Shown here piece after piece: positions 1 through 6,051 of a stretch of DNA of 6,928 nucleotides. How positions within the stretch are numbered: the stretch's first letter is position 1; each line of letters opens with the position of its first letter. The notes under the pieces were generated by a model. It made no database searches. It was not told the origin of the DNA and saw only the letters and a program-made list of their open reading frames with translations. A program made the position numbers and the translations under genes. This DNA comes from an uncultured Eubacteriales bacterium (GTDB lineage: Bacteria > Bacillota_A > Clostridia > Christensenellales > Aristaeellaceae). The stretch is from assembly GCA_902766515.1 (NCBI GenBank), contig CACXEB010000096.1:1-6928 (forward strand), read 5' to 3'.

Positions 1-669
1 CTTCATGAGCGACTCTGTGATGAAGCGCTGAAACTGTGCGCTGTGGAAGTCGGGCTTCTTTTTCGCATAACGGCAGGCTCGAATCCAGTCCATCATATAC
101 TGATCAAGAATGGATTCCCTTGAAGCGCCAAAGGTGCCTATAATGCCTGTATCATCAGGCAGCTTCATCTCCGCGAGCGCCGGGAGGACGTCTATCAGCT
201 CTTCATAACTGGTGACAGGCGGGAATCCCAGTGCCTGCAGCCTTGCCTGATCAATCCCCCAATAATTAGGAAACAACTCCAATGGCACAGCGACCAGATG
301 GCCATCTTTGGTGAGCGACTGACGGATCCCTTCCGGCAACAGGTCAGATTGATCGGTATCAATGGGATAGGTCGTACATTTTTCACGGAGCTGATAGAGC
401 ACTTTATCGGCACGAATGAGAAACAGATCATAATCCGCAATCCCATCGGCAAGCGCCAGAAGCATGGACGCGGCGGCATCCGAATCATAGGTATATTCGC
501 ACGGCGTACCTTTGTTATAAAAACCTCTTTCAGGATAATCGGCCAGAATTCGCAACGGTATCTCTTCTGCCTGTGCCCTGGGCAGCGGGCACAGGCACAG
601 GAACAAAGCAGTGCAGACTATAACGATCACAGATATATAAAGAACAGGCTGCTTATAATTTGTGATCAT
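1..669 (-). CDS. Secreted extracellular solute-binding-like protein (C-terminus outside window)
   Basis: The frame is open from the ATG at 669 to the left edge: 223 codons without a stop, so the gene is partial at its 3' end. Residues 8-30 form a hydrophobic signal segment ending in a plausible signal peptidase I site (AQA before EE, residues 32-36). I see no good lipobox, although Cys residues occur at 19, 25 and 27. The body resembles family 1 ABC-transporter solute-binding proteins: ADYDLFLIRAD near 78-88, then DGHLVAVPLELFPNYWGID (122-140), matching the family pattern of 'dGk.yavP' followed by the partner residue segment, then GFPPVTSYEELIDVL (148-162), matching 'G...P.TwdEl'. It starts 54 bp after the anti-sigma-like gene with no terminator between, so it is probably the third gene of the sigma operon. 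A weak AGGTAGG site precedes the start by about 11 bases. No transporter permease is visible, so it could be a binding or sensing protein rather than part of an importer. Base composition is less GC-rich than in the central genes. Confidence 0.8.
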   Translation of the reverse strand, partial: MITNYKQPVLYISVIVIVCTALFLCLCPLPRAQAEEIPLRILADYPERGFYNKGTPCEYTYDSDAAASMLLALADGIADYDLFLIRADKVLYQLREKCTTYPIDTDQSDLLPEGIRQSLTKDGHLVAVPLELFPNYWGIDQARLQALGFPPVTSYEELIDVLPALAEMKLPDDTGIIGTFGASRESILDQYMMDWIRACRYAKKKPDFHSAQFQRFITESLMK

Positions 670-723
670 GGTTAATACTACCTACCTTTCATCTGTGGGA
701 TGGCACCTGCCAACTGATATGTA

Positions 724-1236
724 TCACCCAAGATCAGGAAAGGGTTTTCCTTCTTCCAAAATGCCCAATTCCTCCAACAGAAAAGCGGGCCATGAGTCGT
801 AGTTTCTGAAGGTCGGGGCCTGCGATGGCTGCTCCTGCTGCTGGGCGTGAAGGGGCGTCTGCTGATCCCGGGCGGCTGCTTCCACCATCAGATTTGTAAC
901 GGCTGCGCGGAATGAAGGGGAGAAAGTGAATCCTGCCGCGGTGATCAGCGTCAGGATCAGTGAGACCATCGCCGCCGCGTTCACCAGCCGCTTAACCGTC
1001 CGCCGGATGGCGGTTCTTTTCTGCCTTTTCCTTAGCTGCTTCTGTTCCTGTATCAGCTGTTGCCCGGCGATGACGTATATCCTGCGGAGGGCGGCTTCCT
1101 CATCGGGGGAGGGGAGCGGTACGGGCTCTGACAGCAGCTGTTCGATTTCCGCATCTTCCTGCAGCGCGGCAAGATGGCGCAGCATTGCTGTCAGGCGCGC
1201 GTCCTCCAGGGCTTCAAGTTCCGACGTGTCTTTCAT
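724..1236 (-). CDS. Single-pass membrane anti-sigma-factor-like protein
   Basis: This 170-residue protein has the layout of an anti-sigma factor: an acidic, helical cytoplasmic part (1-65), a basic stretch (66-84, rich in K and R), one membrane segment (about 86-105) and a short outer part. Just after the membrane segment, SPSFRAAVTNLMVEA (106-120) resembles the segment after the membrane helix in clostridial anti-sigma proteins of the DUF4367/DUF4179 type. The outer tail is only about 65 residues, has a Gln-rich linker (125-140), and lacks the large globular domain usual in those families. No zinc-binding HxxxCxxC motif of the ZAS type is present, and the protein has no cysteine. The ATG overlaps the stop of the upstream sigma gene (ATGA at 1233-1236), with AGGAGA at 1245-1250 spaced 8 bases from the start, which strongly supports the start and translational coupling. 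The anti-sigma role is inferred from topology and context, not from a recognised sigma-binding motif. Confidence 0.75.
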   Translation of the reverse strand: MKDTSELEALEDARLTAMLRHLAALQEDAEIEQLLSEPVPLPSPDEEAALRRIYVIAGQQLIQEQKQLRKRQKRTAIRRTVKRLVNAAAMVSLILTLITAAGFTFSPSFRAAVTNLMVEAAARDQQTPLHAQQQEQPSQAPTFRNYDSWPAFLLEELGILEEGKPFPDLG

Positions 1237-1766
1237 AGGTCATTTCTCCTGTTGAATCCGAGCTGTGCTTTGAGCTTCTTTCTGGCGCGCGCCACATACT
1301 GTCTGACGCTGACAGCGCTCAGACCCGTCAGCTTCGCGATTTCCCGGTCGGTCAGGCCTTCAACTGTCTTCATTTGAAGCGCAAGCCTTTCCTTTTCCGG
1401 CAGCGCGCCGAGCGCCTGACGCAGCAATTGAAGCTGTTCCGAAAGCTCCAGGTGATTCTCCGGCTGTGCGTGATCGGGCGCGGAGGGCTCCTGCGGATCG
1501 GTGCGGGATAGCGGGATTTCGCGGCGGCGTCTGCGCAGCCAGCTGACAGCGGCGTGCCGTACGGCGATGACAATGTAGCGTGCCTGTTCTTCCGCGTTCA
1601 TCTGATCCAGCTTCACGCTCTGACGGAGGAGCGACAGCACGCATTCGGAAACCACATCTTCCGCATCTGTTCCGGCATACCGGCGGGCGGCATGCAGCAT
1701 CAGGCCTGCGTTTTGCTGATACCAGGCTGGACAGCGGCACGCTGAATCTTCGCTTGAAAGCGTCAT
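1233..1766 (-). CDS. ECF-type sigma-70 family RNA polymerase sigma factor
   Basis: The protein of 177 residues has the two-domain layout of an extracytoplasmic-function sigma factor. Region 2 spans about 13-82, with DAEDVVSECVLSLL (34-47) matching the region 2 'aeDlvqevfl.l' core and a basic WLRRRRRE end (76-83). A linker rich in Pro, Asp and Glu (87-108) follows. Region 4 (109-169) contains LPEKERLALQMKTVEGLTD and a helix-turn-helix in REIAKLTGLSAVSVRQYVAR (141-160). The frame is open up to 1829, but I chose the ATG at 1766 because AAGGGGG (1774-1780) lies 7 bases before it and the homologous region begins soon after; the longer version would run through the proposed promoter. The gene is followed directly by its presumed anti-sigma partner, so it probably directs core polymerase to its own promoter and a small regulon when the membrane partner releases it. 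Which ECF group it belongs to cannot be decided by eye. Confidence 0.92.
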   Translation of the reverse strand: MTLSSEDSACRCPAWYQQNAGLMLHAARRYAGTDAEDVVSECVLSLLRQSVKLDQMNAEEQARYIVIAVRHAAVSWLRRRRREIPLSRTDPQEPSAPDHAQPENHLELSEQLQLLRQALGALPEKERLALQMKTVEGLTDREIAKLTGLSAVSVRQYVARARKKLKAQLGFNRRNDL

Positions 1767-1773
1767 CTGTTTG

Positions 1774-1780
1774 CCCCCTT
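1774..1780 (-). promoter_or_regulatory. Ribosome binding site fixing the sigma-factor start
   Basis: On the minus strand AAGGGGG lies 7 bases before the ATG at 1766. It decides in favour of the 177-residue product over the longer open frame beginning at 1829, which has no such site and would include 21 residues translated from the leader. Confidence 0.75.
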
Positions 1781-1788
1781 TCACCCTG

Positions 1789-1818
1789 TATAACGCGAGA
1801 AACTTGAAATATGTGACA
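1789..1818 (-). promoter_or_regulatory. Candidate ECF-type promoter of the sigma operon
   Basis: Between the ddl terminator and the sigma gene the minus strand carries TGTCACA (1818-1812), 16 bases, then CGTTATA (1795-1789), about 22 bases before the sigma start codon. The -35-like element with TGT.AC, the 16-base spacer and the -10-like element starting with CGT fit the general shape of ECF promoters in Gram-positive bacteria, which are often autoregulated. A normal housekeeping promoter is a poorer fit: TTGTCA and TTATAC are present but separated by 20 bases. The call rests on a single site. Confidence 0.45.
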
Positions 1819-1827
1819 AAAGAGGAC

Positions 1828-1861
1828 AAAAAAACACCGGGCGCTGTATAAAACGCCGGTG
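1828..1861 (-). terminator. Rho-independent terminator after ddl
   Basis: On the minus strand CACCGG (1861-1856) pairs with CCGGTG (1840-1835), extended by CG/CG across one bulged base, around a 10-base loop. It is followed by seven T (1834-1828). It begins 19 bases after the ddl stop codon and separates the four-gene operon from the sigma operon, which therefore needs its own promoter. Confidence 0.88.
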
Positions 1862-1880
1862 GCAGAAATCAAGCAAATGG

Positions 1881-3083
1881 TCAGAGCTTCCCGGCTTTCC
1901 CGGCCTTGCCGCCCAGCTGGACGTTGGCGAGGATATCGGAACGGAAAGCGAAGCTGTTTTCATCCTTTTCGCGCTGGGCGTCCATGGCGCAGGCGACCAT
2001 CCGGTCGATCAGCTGGGCATAGGTGACGCCCTTTTTGGTCCACAGGTAGTAGGCCAGGGAGCCGGGGATGGTGTTGATCTCAGTGATATAGAGGTCGCCG
2101 GAGGTCCGGTCGATCATGAAGTCGATCCGGACGACGCCCTTGCAGTCCAGCGCCCGGAAGATCTCCGTCGCCAGCCCGCGGATGCGGTCGCTGAGCTCCT
2201 GTCCGATCTCCGGCTCCAGCACGCGGCCCATCGAGGCCATGCCCTTGGAGGAGCCGCTGCCGCGCAGGTACTTCTCTTCAAAGCCGAGGGTGCCGGTATC
2301 CGTCAGCGGCATCTCGAGCACGGAGGTCTCCGTCTCGCCTTCCCAGCCCAGGACGGAGCAGTTGATCTCAATGGGGCGGTCCAGGCCTTCCTCCACCAGC
2401 ACCCGGCGGTCATAGCTGAATGCCAGCTCCAGGGCTTCCCGCAGCGAATCGCGGTCGTCGGCCCGGCTGACGCCGATCGACGAGCCGAGGCAGGCGGGCT
2501 TGACAAAGACTGGGTAGGGGAGAGCCGCTTCCACGCGGTCCAGGAGGCCGTCCGGGGCGCTCTGCCAGTCCCTGCGGATGCACTCCACGCCCTTCAGGAC
2601 CGGGTAGCCCATTCCCTGGAAAAAGCGCTTCATGATGATCTTGTCCATACCGATGGCGGAGCCGGCGATCCCGGTCGACGTATAAGGGATGTTCGCGAGC
2701 TCCAGCAGGCCCTGGACGGAGCCGTCCTCGCCGTGCAGGCCATGGAAGACCGGGATGAAGCAGTCAATGCGGGCGACGATCTCCTCCCGCAGCCCATGCA
2801 GCAGGCCCTTGCCCGGCTCATAGTGCACCAGGGCGCCGGAGCCGGCGGTCAGGTCCAGCTGGACGCGCTTGAGGCCCGCCTTGTAGGGATCGAAATTGGT
2901 GTACAGCTTCATGTCCATCAGCGCGTCGCCGGTGAACCATTCGCCGTGCTGGGTGATATAGACCGGGGTCACATCGTACTTCGAGCGGTCGATGGCGCGG
3001 ATCAGCTGCAGCGCGGAAATGATGGAAACCTCATGCTCGCAGCTGCGGCTGCCGTACAGGACGCCCAAATGCAGTTTGCTCAT
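1881..3083 (-). CDS. ddl: D-alanine--D-alanine ligase
   Basis: This cytoplasmic ATP-grasp enzyme joins two D-alanines for the end of the peptidoglycan stem peptide. The 400 residues show the family motifs in order: an N-terminal GSRSCEHEVSIISA (11-24), HGLHGEDGSVQG (114-125) followed by IPYTSTG, MDK (146-148), the ATP-binding VFVKPACLGSSIGVS (192-206), EEGLDRPIEI (231-240), the lid/omega-loop segment FEEKYLRG (268-275), and the metal-binding ITEINTIPGS (333-342). The EKY with a following GSSKGMAS stretch is as in D-Ala-adding ligases rather than D-lactate ones. It is longer than DdlB (about 306 residues) because of an insertion near 45-105 and a C-terminal extension ending in a small GKAGKAGKL repeat. 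The frame is open further upstream to 3212, but GGAGG (3090-3094) sits 6 bases before the ATG at 3083 and the family similarity starts there. The start lies one base after the stop of the MurF-like gene. Confidence 0.95.
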   Translation of the reverse strand: MSKLHLGVLYGSRSCEHEVSIISALQLIRAIDRSKYDVTPVYITQHGEWFTGDALMDMKLYTNFDPYKAGLKRVQLDLTAGSGALVHYEPGKGLLHGLREEIVARIDCFIPVFHGLHGEDGSVQGLLELANIPYTSTGIAGSAIGMDKIIMKRFFQGMGYPVLKGVECIRRDWQSAPDGLLDRVEAALPYPVFVKPACLGSSIGVSRADDRDSLREALELAFSYDRRVLVEEGLDRPIEINCSVLGWEGETETSVLEMPLTDTGTLGFEEKYLRGSGSSKGMASMGRVLEPEIGQELSDRIRGLATEIFRALDCKGVVRIDFMIDRTSGDLYITEINTIPGSLAYYLWTKKGVTYAQLIDRMVACAMDAQREKDENSFAFRSDILANVQLGGKAGKAGKL

Positions 3084-3084
3084 G

Positions 3085-4695
3085 TCATTCCTCCGTATAT
3101 GAATCGGGCAGGTCGTTTTCGTACATGACCACGTCGCCCGGCTGGTTGAGCGCATGGAGCGCGTCGACGGCCTCCTGCAGGGTGCGGAAGGTCCGGATCG
3201 CCTCCGGGTCAAAGCCCTTGCCGATCAGCCCCTCGCGGATCGGCTCCGTATGGTGCGGTCCGACCAGCAGCGCCAGGTCGACGCAGTCCGCCATGTATTC
3301 GCCGAACTCCCGGTTGTACCGCGCTTCCTCCGCACCCAGCTCCACCATGCCGGGGGTCACGATGATGCGGCGGCCTTCAAACCCGCGCAGCACGTCCAGC
3401 GCGGCCTTTGAGGAGACGGGGTTGGTGTTGAACGCGTCGTCGATCACGGTGACGCCGTTGGCGGCGGAAACGATCTGCAGCCGATGGTCCACCGGGCGCA
3501 GGCCTGAAATCGCCGCCTGCAGCTGCCGGCTGGACACGCCCAGGTGTGCCGCCGCGGCGGCCGCCAGCGTGATGTTGGCGATATTGTGCCTGCCCAGCAG
3601 CAGCGTGGTGCAGCGGAACGGCTCCCGGTAGCGGAGATGCAGGGTGAAGCTGGAGCCCTGCCCGTCGGTGGTGATGTCGGATGCCCACGCGTCCGCGTCC
3701 TCCCGGTTGGCCAGCAGCTTCGGCTTGGCCGTCTCCTCGTACAGCCCGGAAACGATCCCGCCGTCGTCGGCGAATACGGCCAGGCCGTCCTCAGGCAGCG
3801 ACCGGATCAGGTCGTATTTCGTGTTACGGATGCGCTCGATGGTACCGAAGGTGTCCAGGTGCTGGGGGCCGACGCTGGTCAGCACGCCGATGGTCGGGTG
3901 TACCAGGCGGCACAGCTCCTTGATGTCTCCCGGATGCCGGGCGCCCATCTCCGCGATAAAGACCTGGTGCGAGGGCGCCAGGCGGGAGCGGATGATGGAA
4001 GTGATGCCCATCGGGGTGTTGAAGCTGTCCGGCGTCGCCAGCACGTTGTATTTCTGGCTGAGCATGTCCCGGAGAATGAACTTGGTGCTGGTTTTCCCGT
4101 AGCTGCCGGTGATGCCGATGCGGATCAGCCGGTCATCGGCCAGCAGTTTGCGGCGCGCGTCGCGGAAATACAGCTCATAGATCAGCCTTTCCACCGGCCA
4201 GGCCAGCAGCGCGGCCAGGAGTACCCAGATGGGCAGGGCCAGCGGCACCAGGCTGAGCAGGACCGCGTCAACACCGACCGGCCGCAGGATGACGCCGCAC
4301 AGGAGGGAAGCGCCGGCGATGACCAGCCCAAGGCACACGACCAGGCGTTTTACGCGCGCGGTCATCCGGAAGGGCTTCTTCTCCGCCCCGGCTTTCAGGC
4401 GTTTGCGGAGCAGCCAGGCCGCCCCTATGACCGCCAGGGCGAATGCGATGTCCCGGACGGTTTCCCCGGCGCTGCCGGCCGCTGCAGGAATCAGCGCCCG
4501 CAGCAGCATCAGGACGCAGACGCAGCCCCCCAGCAGCAGGCCGGGCAGGAGCGCTCCGTCCAGCTGGCGGTTGACGGTCCTGAGAAAGCCCCGGAACTGG
4601 TAGCTTTCAAGCTGAAAATAATGCAGCAGCCGGCGGGACAGAAGCAGGGTCCCGCAGGCGACCGCGAAAAGTGTGAACCAAGTTGTCAGCTGCAT
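3085..4695 (-). CDS. murF: MurF-type ligase with N-terminal membrane domain
   Basis: MurF adds D-Ala-D-Ala to UDP-MurNAc-tripeptide using ATP. Catalytic and C-terminal Mur ligase domains are clear: P-loop GITGSYGKTST (194-204), PDSFNTPMGI (222-231), AEMGARHPGDI (248-258), TSVGPQHLDTFG (273-284), GRHNIANITLA (368-378) and the MurF-like DDAFNTNPVSSKAAL (419-433). The end, YENDLPDSY (525-533), also fits MurF-like ligases of Bacillota. The first 185 or so residues are not the usual N-terminal substrate domain: they form about five hydrophobic segments (roughly 3-20, 49-69, 82-97, 118-138, 143-167) with basic stretches between, so the enzyme is probably membrane-bound with the ligase in the cytoplasm. 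The total of 536 residues exceeds the roughly 450 of E. coli MurF. The frame opens at 4746, inside the hydrolase gene; I prefer the ATG at 4695, which follows AAGAGG 8 bases after the hydrolase stop. The neighbouring ddl supports the MurF assignment, but another acceptor is possible. Confidence 0.87.
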   Translation of the reverse strand: MQLTTWFTLFAVACGTLLLSRRLLHYFQLESYQFRGFLRTVNRQLDGALLPGLLLGGCVCVLMLLRALIPAAAGSAGETVRDIAFALAVIGAAWLLRKRLKAGAEKKPFRMTARVKRLVVCLGLVIAGASLLCGVILRPVGVDAVLLSLVPLALPIWVLLAALLAWPVERLIYELYFRDARRKLLADDRLIRIGITGSYGKTSTKFILRDMLSQKYNVLATPDSFNTPMGITSIIRSRLAPSHQVFIAEMGARHPGDIKELCRLVHPTIGVLTSVGPQHLDTFGTIERIRNTKYDLIRSLPEDGLAVFADDGGIVSGLYEETAKPKLLANREDADAWASDITTDGQGSSFTLHLRYREPFRCTTLLLGRHNIANITLAAAAAAHLGVSSRQLQAAISGLRPVDHRLQIVSAANGVTVIDDAFNTNPVSSKAALDVLRGFEGRRIIVTPGMVELGAEEARYNREFGEYMADCVDLALLVGPHHTEPIREGLIGKGFDPEAIRTFRTLQEAVDALHALNQPGDVVMYENDLPDSYTEE

Positions 4696-4703
4696 AATCC
4701 CTC

Positions 4704-5477
4704 TTATACCAGAAATTGGCGCAGTATTGCGCAGAATCGCGGCCATTCCTCCAGGTAGGCGAAATGCCCGCGGCCTTCAAACACCACCAGGCCGGCGTCC
4801 GGAATCTCGCTCTCCATCTTCCGGCCCATCCACAGGGGCGTTTCCGTATCGTTTTCCCCGAACACCAGAAGGGTCTCGTGCCGTACCTTCGGCAGGAGCG
4901 GGCTCAGGTCCTCGCTGACGATCTTCGAAAAGGTGGCCCGCATCTCCGGCGTGAGGGCCGCGTAATCGGCGGAGCCGTATTTTCGGACCAGCTTTTCCCT
5001 CAGGGCGTCGGACGCTTTCTGCAGCCCGGGCAGCTTGCCCAACTGCTCCGCCAGGTGTTTTCCCCGCTGATAGGCGGCGGACTTTTTCTGGCGTTCCGGG
5101 TCGGCGGGCGGCCGGATGCCCGCGGCGCCGGTCAGCACCATGCGGCCGATCAGGTCGGGATACCCGGTGCTCAGGCACAGCGCGACGCGCGCGCCGAAGG
5201 AGTGCGCGACCAGGTGGACGGGGGCCAGCTGCAGCGATTCGATCAGCTGCGCCGTGAGCTTCGCGAATTGGTGCACGTCCCAGGGCTCCGGCGGCCGGGA
5301 AGAGCTGCCGTGGGCGGGAAAGTCCAGCGCCGTCAGCCGGTGGTCCTTCTGCAGGTCCCGGATAATGGGCTCAAAATGCTGGATGCCGCAGCCCCAGCCA
5401 TGGAGCAGCAGCACCTGCGGGCCGGCGCTGCCGTACTGCTCGACGTGCAGGCGGACGCCCATGAGATCGGTGATCAT
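4704..5477 (-). CDS. Alpha/beta-fold hydrolase
   Basis: The 257-residue protein is a compact alpha/beta hydrolase with a complete apparent catalytic set: oxyanion-hole motif LLLHGWG (23-29), the second conserved loop LDFPAHGSS (51-59), nucleophile elbow VAHSFG (90-95) with Ser93, the acid in VFGENDTETP (205-214, Asp210), and the base in GRGHFAYLEEW (235-245, His238). A helical cap with many Lys and Arg lies about 125-185. There is no signal peptide, so it should be cytoplasmic. The frame reaches 5537, but AGGAGG (5485-5490) lies 7 bases before the ATG at 5477, which overlaps the acetyltransferase stop as ATGA. The substrate is unknown: esterases, lipases and C-C hydrolases share this pattern. 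Its position directly before murF and ddl suggests a function tied to the cell envelope, which is inference only. Confidence 0.92.
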   Translation of the reverse strand: MITDLMGVRLHVEQYGSAGPQVLLLHGWGCGIQHFEPIIRDLQKDHRLTALDFPAHGSSSRPPEPWDVHQFAKLTAQLIESLQLAPVHLVAHSFGARVALCLSTGYPDLIGRMVLTGAAGIRPPADPERQKKSAAYQRGKHLAEQLGKLPGLQKASDALREKLVRKYGSADYAALTPEMRATFSKIVSEDLSPLLPKVRHETLLVFGENDTETPLWMGRKMESEIPDAGLVVFEGRGHFAYLEEWPRFCAILRQFLV

Positions 5478-5950
5478 TCCGCTGCCTCCTTGGCGTTCAG
5501 CCAGATATAGCGGCACTTGCGCTGGGAGCCGGAGCACAATACGCGGTAGGCCGGCGGCACGTCCACGACGCTTTCCAGCACGCAGCCCAGGTGCTCGCAG
5601 GTCCTGCGGGACGCGAAATTATCCGGGTCGGTGGTGATGACTGCGGACCGCAGCCCATGTTCCAGCATCAGCGGCCGGAGCAGCTCGCAGGCCTGGCGGG
5701 CGTACCCGTGGCCCCGGTAGGACGGATCGATCCGGTAACCGATGTGACCCAGATAATATAAAGAAGGGCTTTCACCCAAACGCAGGCTGATATAGCCCAT
5801 TTTGTGCAGCCCATGGTGTCTGTAAATGTGAAATAAATAACCGTCGATGATGCCGAGATCATCGCTGGTGACGTCCTGTCCTGTCAGCCGCAGGTCGATC
5901 AGGCCGTTCGTGAATTGCTGTCTGCTCAACAGCGAAAGCAGCATGCTCAA
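5474..5950 (-). CDS. GNAT-family N-acetyltransferase
   Basis: The protein of about 158 residues belongs to the GNAT fold, which transfers acetyl from acetyl-CoA to an amine. The acetyl-CoA-binding motif A is clear in GHIGYRIDPSYRGHGYARQA (68-87), with the R-G-H-G-Y-A pyrophosphate loop at 79-84. Motif B follows as DNFASRRTCEHLGC (110-123), and YRVLCSG (135-141) may come from the last strands. The substrate cannot be predicted. It heads the four-gene operon and overlaps the hydrolase by ATGA (5474-5477). The start is uncertain: TTG at 5950 and ATG at 5944 are both in frame, and no upstream ATG exists before the in-frame stop at 6047-6049. GAGG (5961-5964) is 10 bases before TTG but 16 before ATG, which slightly favours TTG. 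Confidence 0.9.
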   Translation of the reverse strand: MSMLLSLLSRQQFTNGLIDLRLTGQDVTSDDLGIIDGYLFHIYRHHGLHKMGYISLRLGESPSLYYLGHIGYRIDPSYRGHGYARQACELLRPLMLEHGLRSAVITTDPDNFASRRTCEHLGCVLESVVDVPPAYRVLCSGSQRKCRYIWLNAKEAAE

Positions 5951-5973
5951 GGAAGGTATGCCTCGATCCTCCC
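5951..5973 (-). promoter_or_regulatory. Leader of the acetyltransferase operon with possible masked ribosome binding site
   Basis: In the minus-strand leader GGGAGG (5973-5968) is followed by CCTTCC (5956-5951), directly before the TTG start. These six bases can pair in RNA, with one G-U pair and an 11-base loop. GGGAGG also forms part of the perfect palindrome CCCGGATCCGGG at 5971-5982. Either structure could hide the ribosome binding site; no function is shown. No convincing -35/-10 promoter was found between the ackA terminator and this start. Confidence 0.3.
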
Positions 5974-5992
5974 GGATCCGGGGAATAGTATG

Positions 5993-6043
5993 GAAAGACG
6001 GAGGAAGGGGCGAGCCGGTGAGGCGGCGGCCTCTTCCTCCGTC
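5993..6043 (-). terminator. Hairpin terminator after ackA
   Basis: On the minus strand GACGGAGGAAG (6043-6033) pairs perfectly with CTTCCTCCGTC (6007-5997), around a 25-base GC-rich loop that can fold further (GCCG/CGGC). Only a short T run (TTT, 5996-5994) follows, so termination may be incomplete and some transcription could continue into the acetyltransferase operon. The hairpin starts 8 bases after the ackA stop. Confidence 0.75.
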
Positions 6044-6051
6044 AGATCAGA

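Noticed and set aside
195..488. A 97-codon minus-strand frame
   Set aside because: It is a different frame inside the solute-binding-like gene, whose own frame is open from 669 to the left edge and has a signal peptide and family motifs.
670..723. Small inverted repeat TGGC..GCCA between the anti-sigma-like and solute-binding genes as a terminator
   Set aside because: The stem is only four to five bases and no T run follows, so it is unlikely to stop transcription.
1828..1861. Bidirectional terminator
   Set aside because: On the plus strand the hairpin is followed by GCAGAAATC with no T run, and there is no plus-strand gene to terminate.
1881..3083. Vancomycin-resistance-type cluster because of the ddl/Van-like ligase
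   Set aside because: No VanH, VanX, VanY, VanT or two-component genes are nearby, and the EKY loop segment is as in D-Ala-adding ligases.
3544..4758. A 404-codon open frame on the plus strand
   Set aside because: It lies opposite the MurF-like gene in GC-rich DNA, its protein is low-complexity (rich in Q, G, R, A) with no recognisable domain, and the minus-strand frame carries clear Mur ligase motifs.
4716..5510. A 264-codon open frame on the plus strand
   Set aside because: It is the complement of the alpha/beta hydrolase, whose catalytic motifs are intact; the plus-strand product is Q, G and R-rich without any motif.
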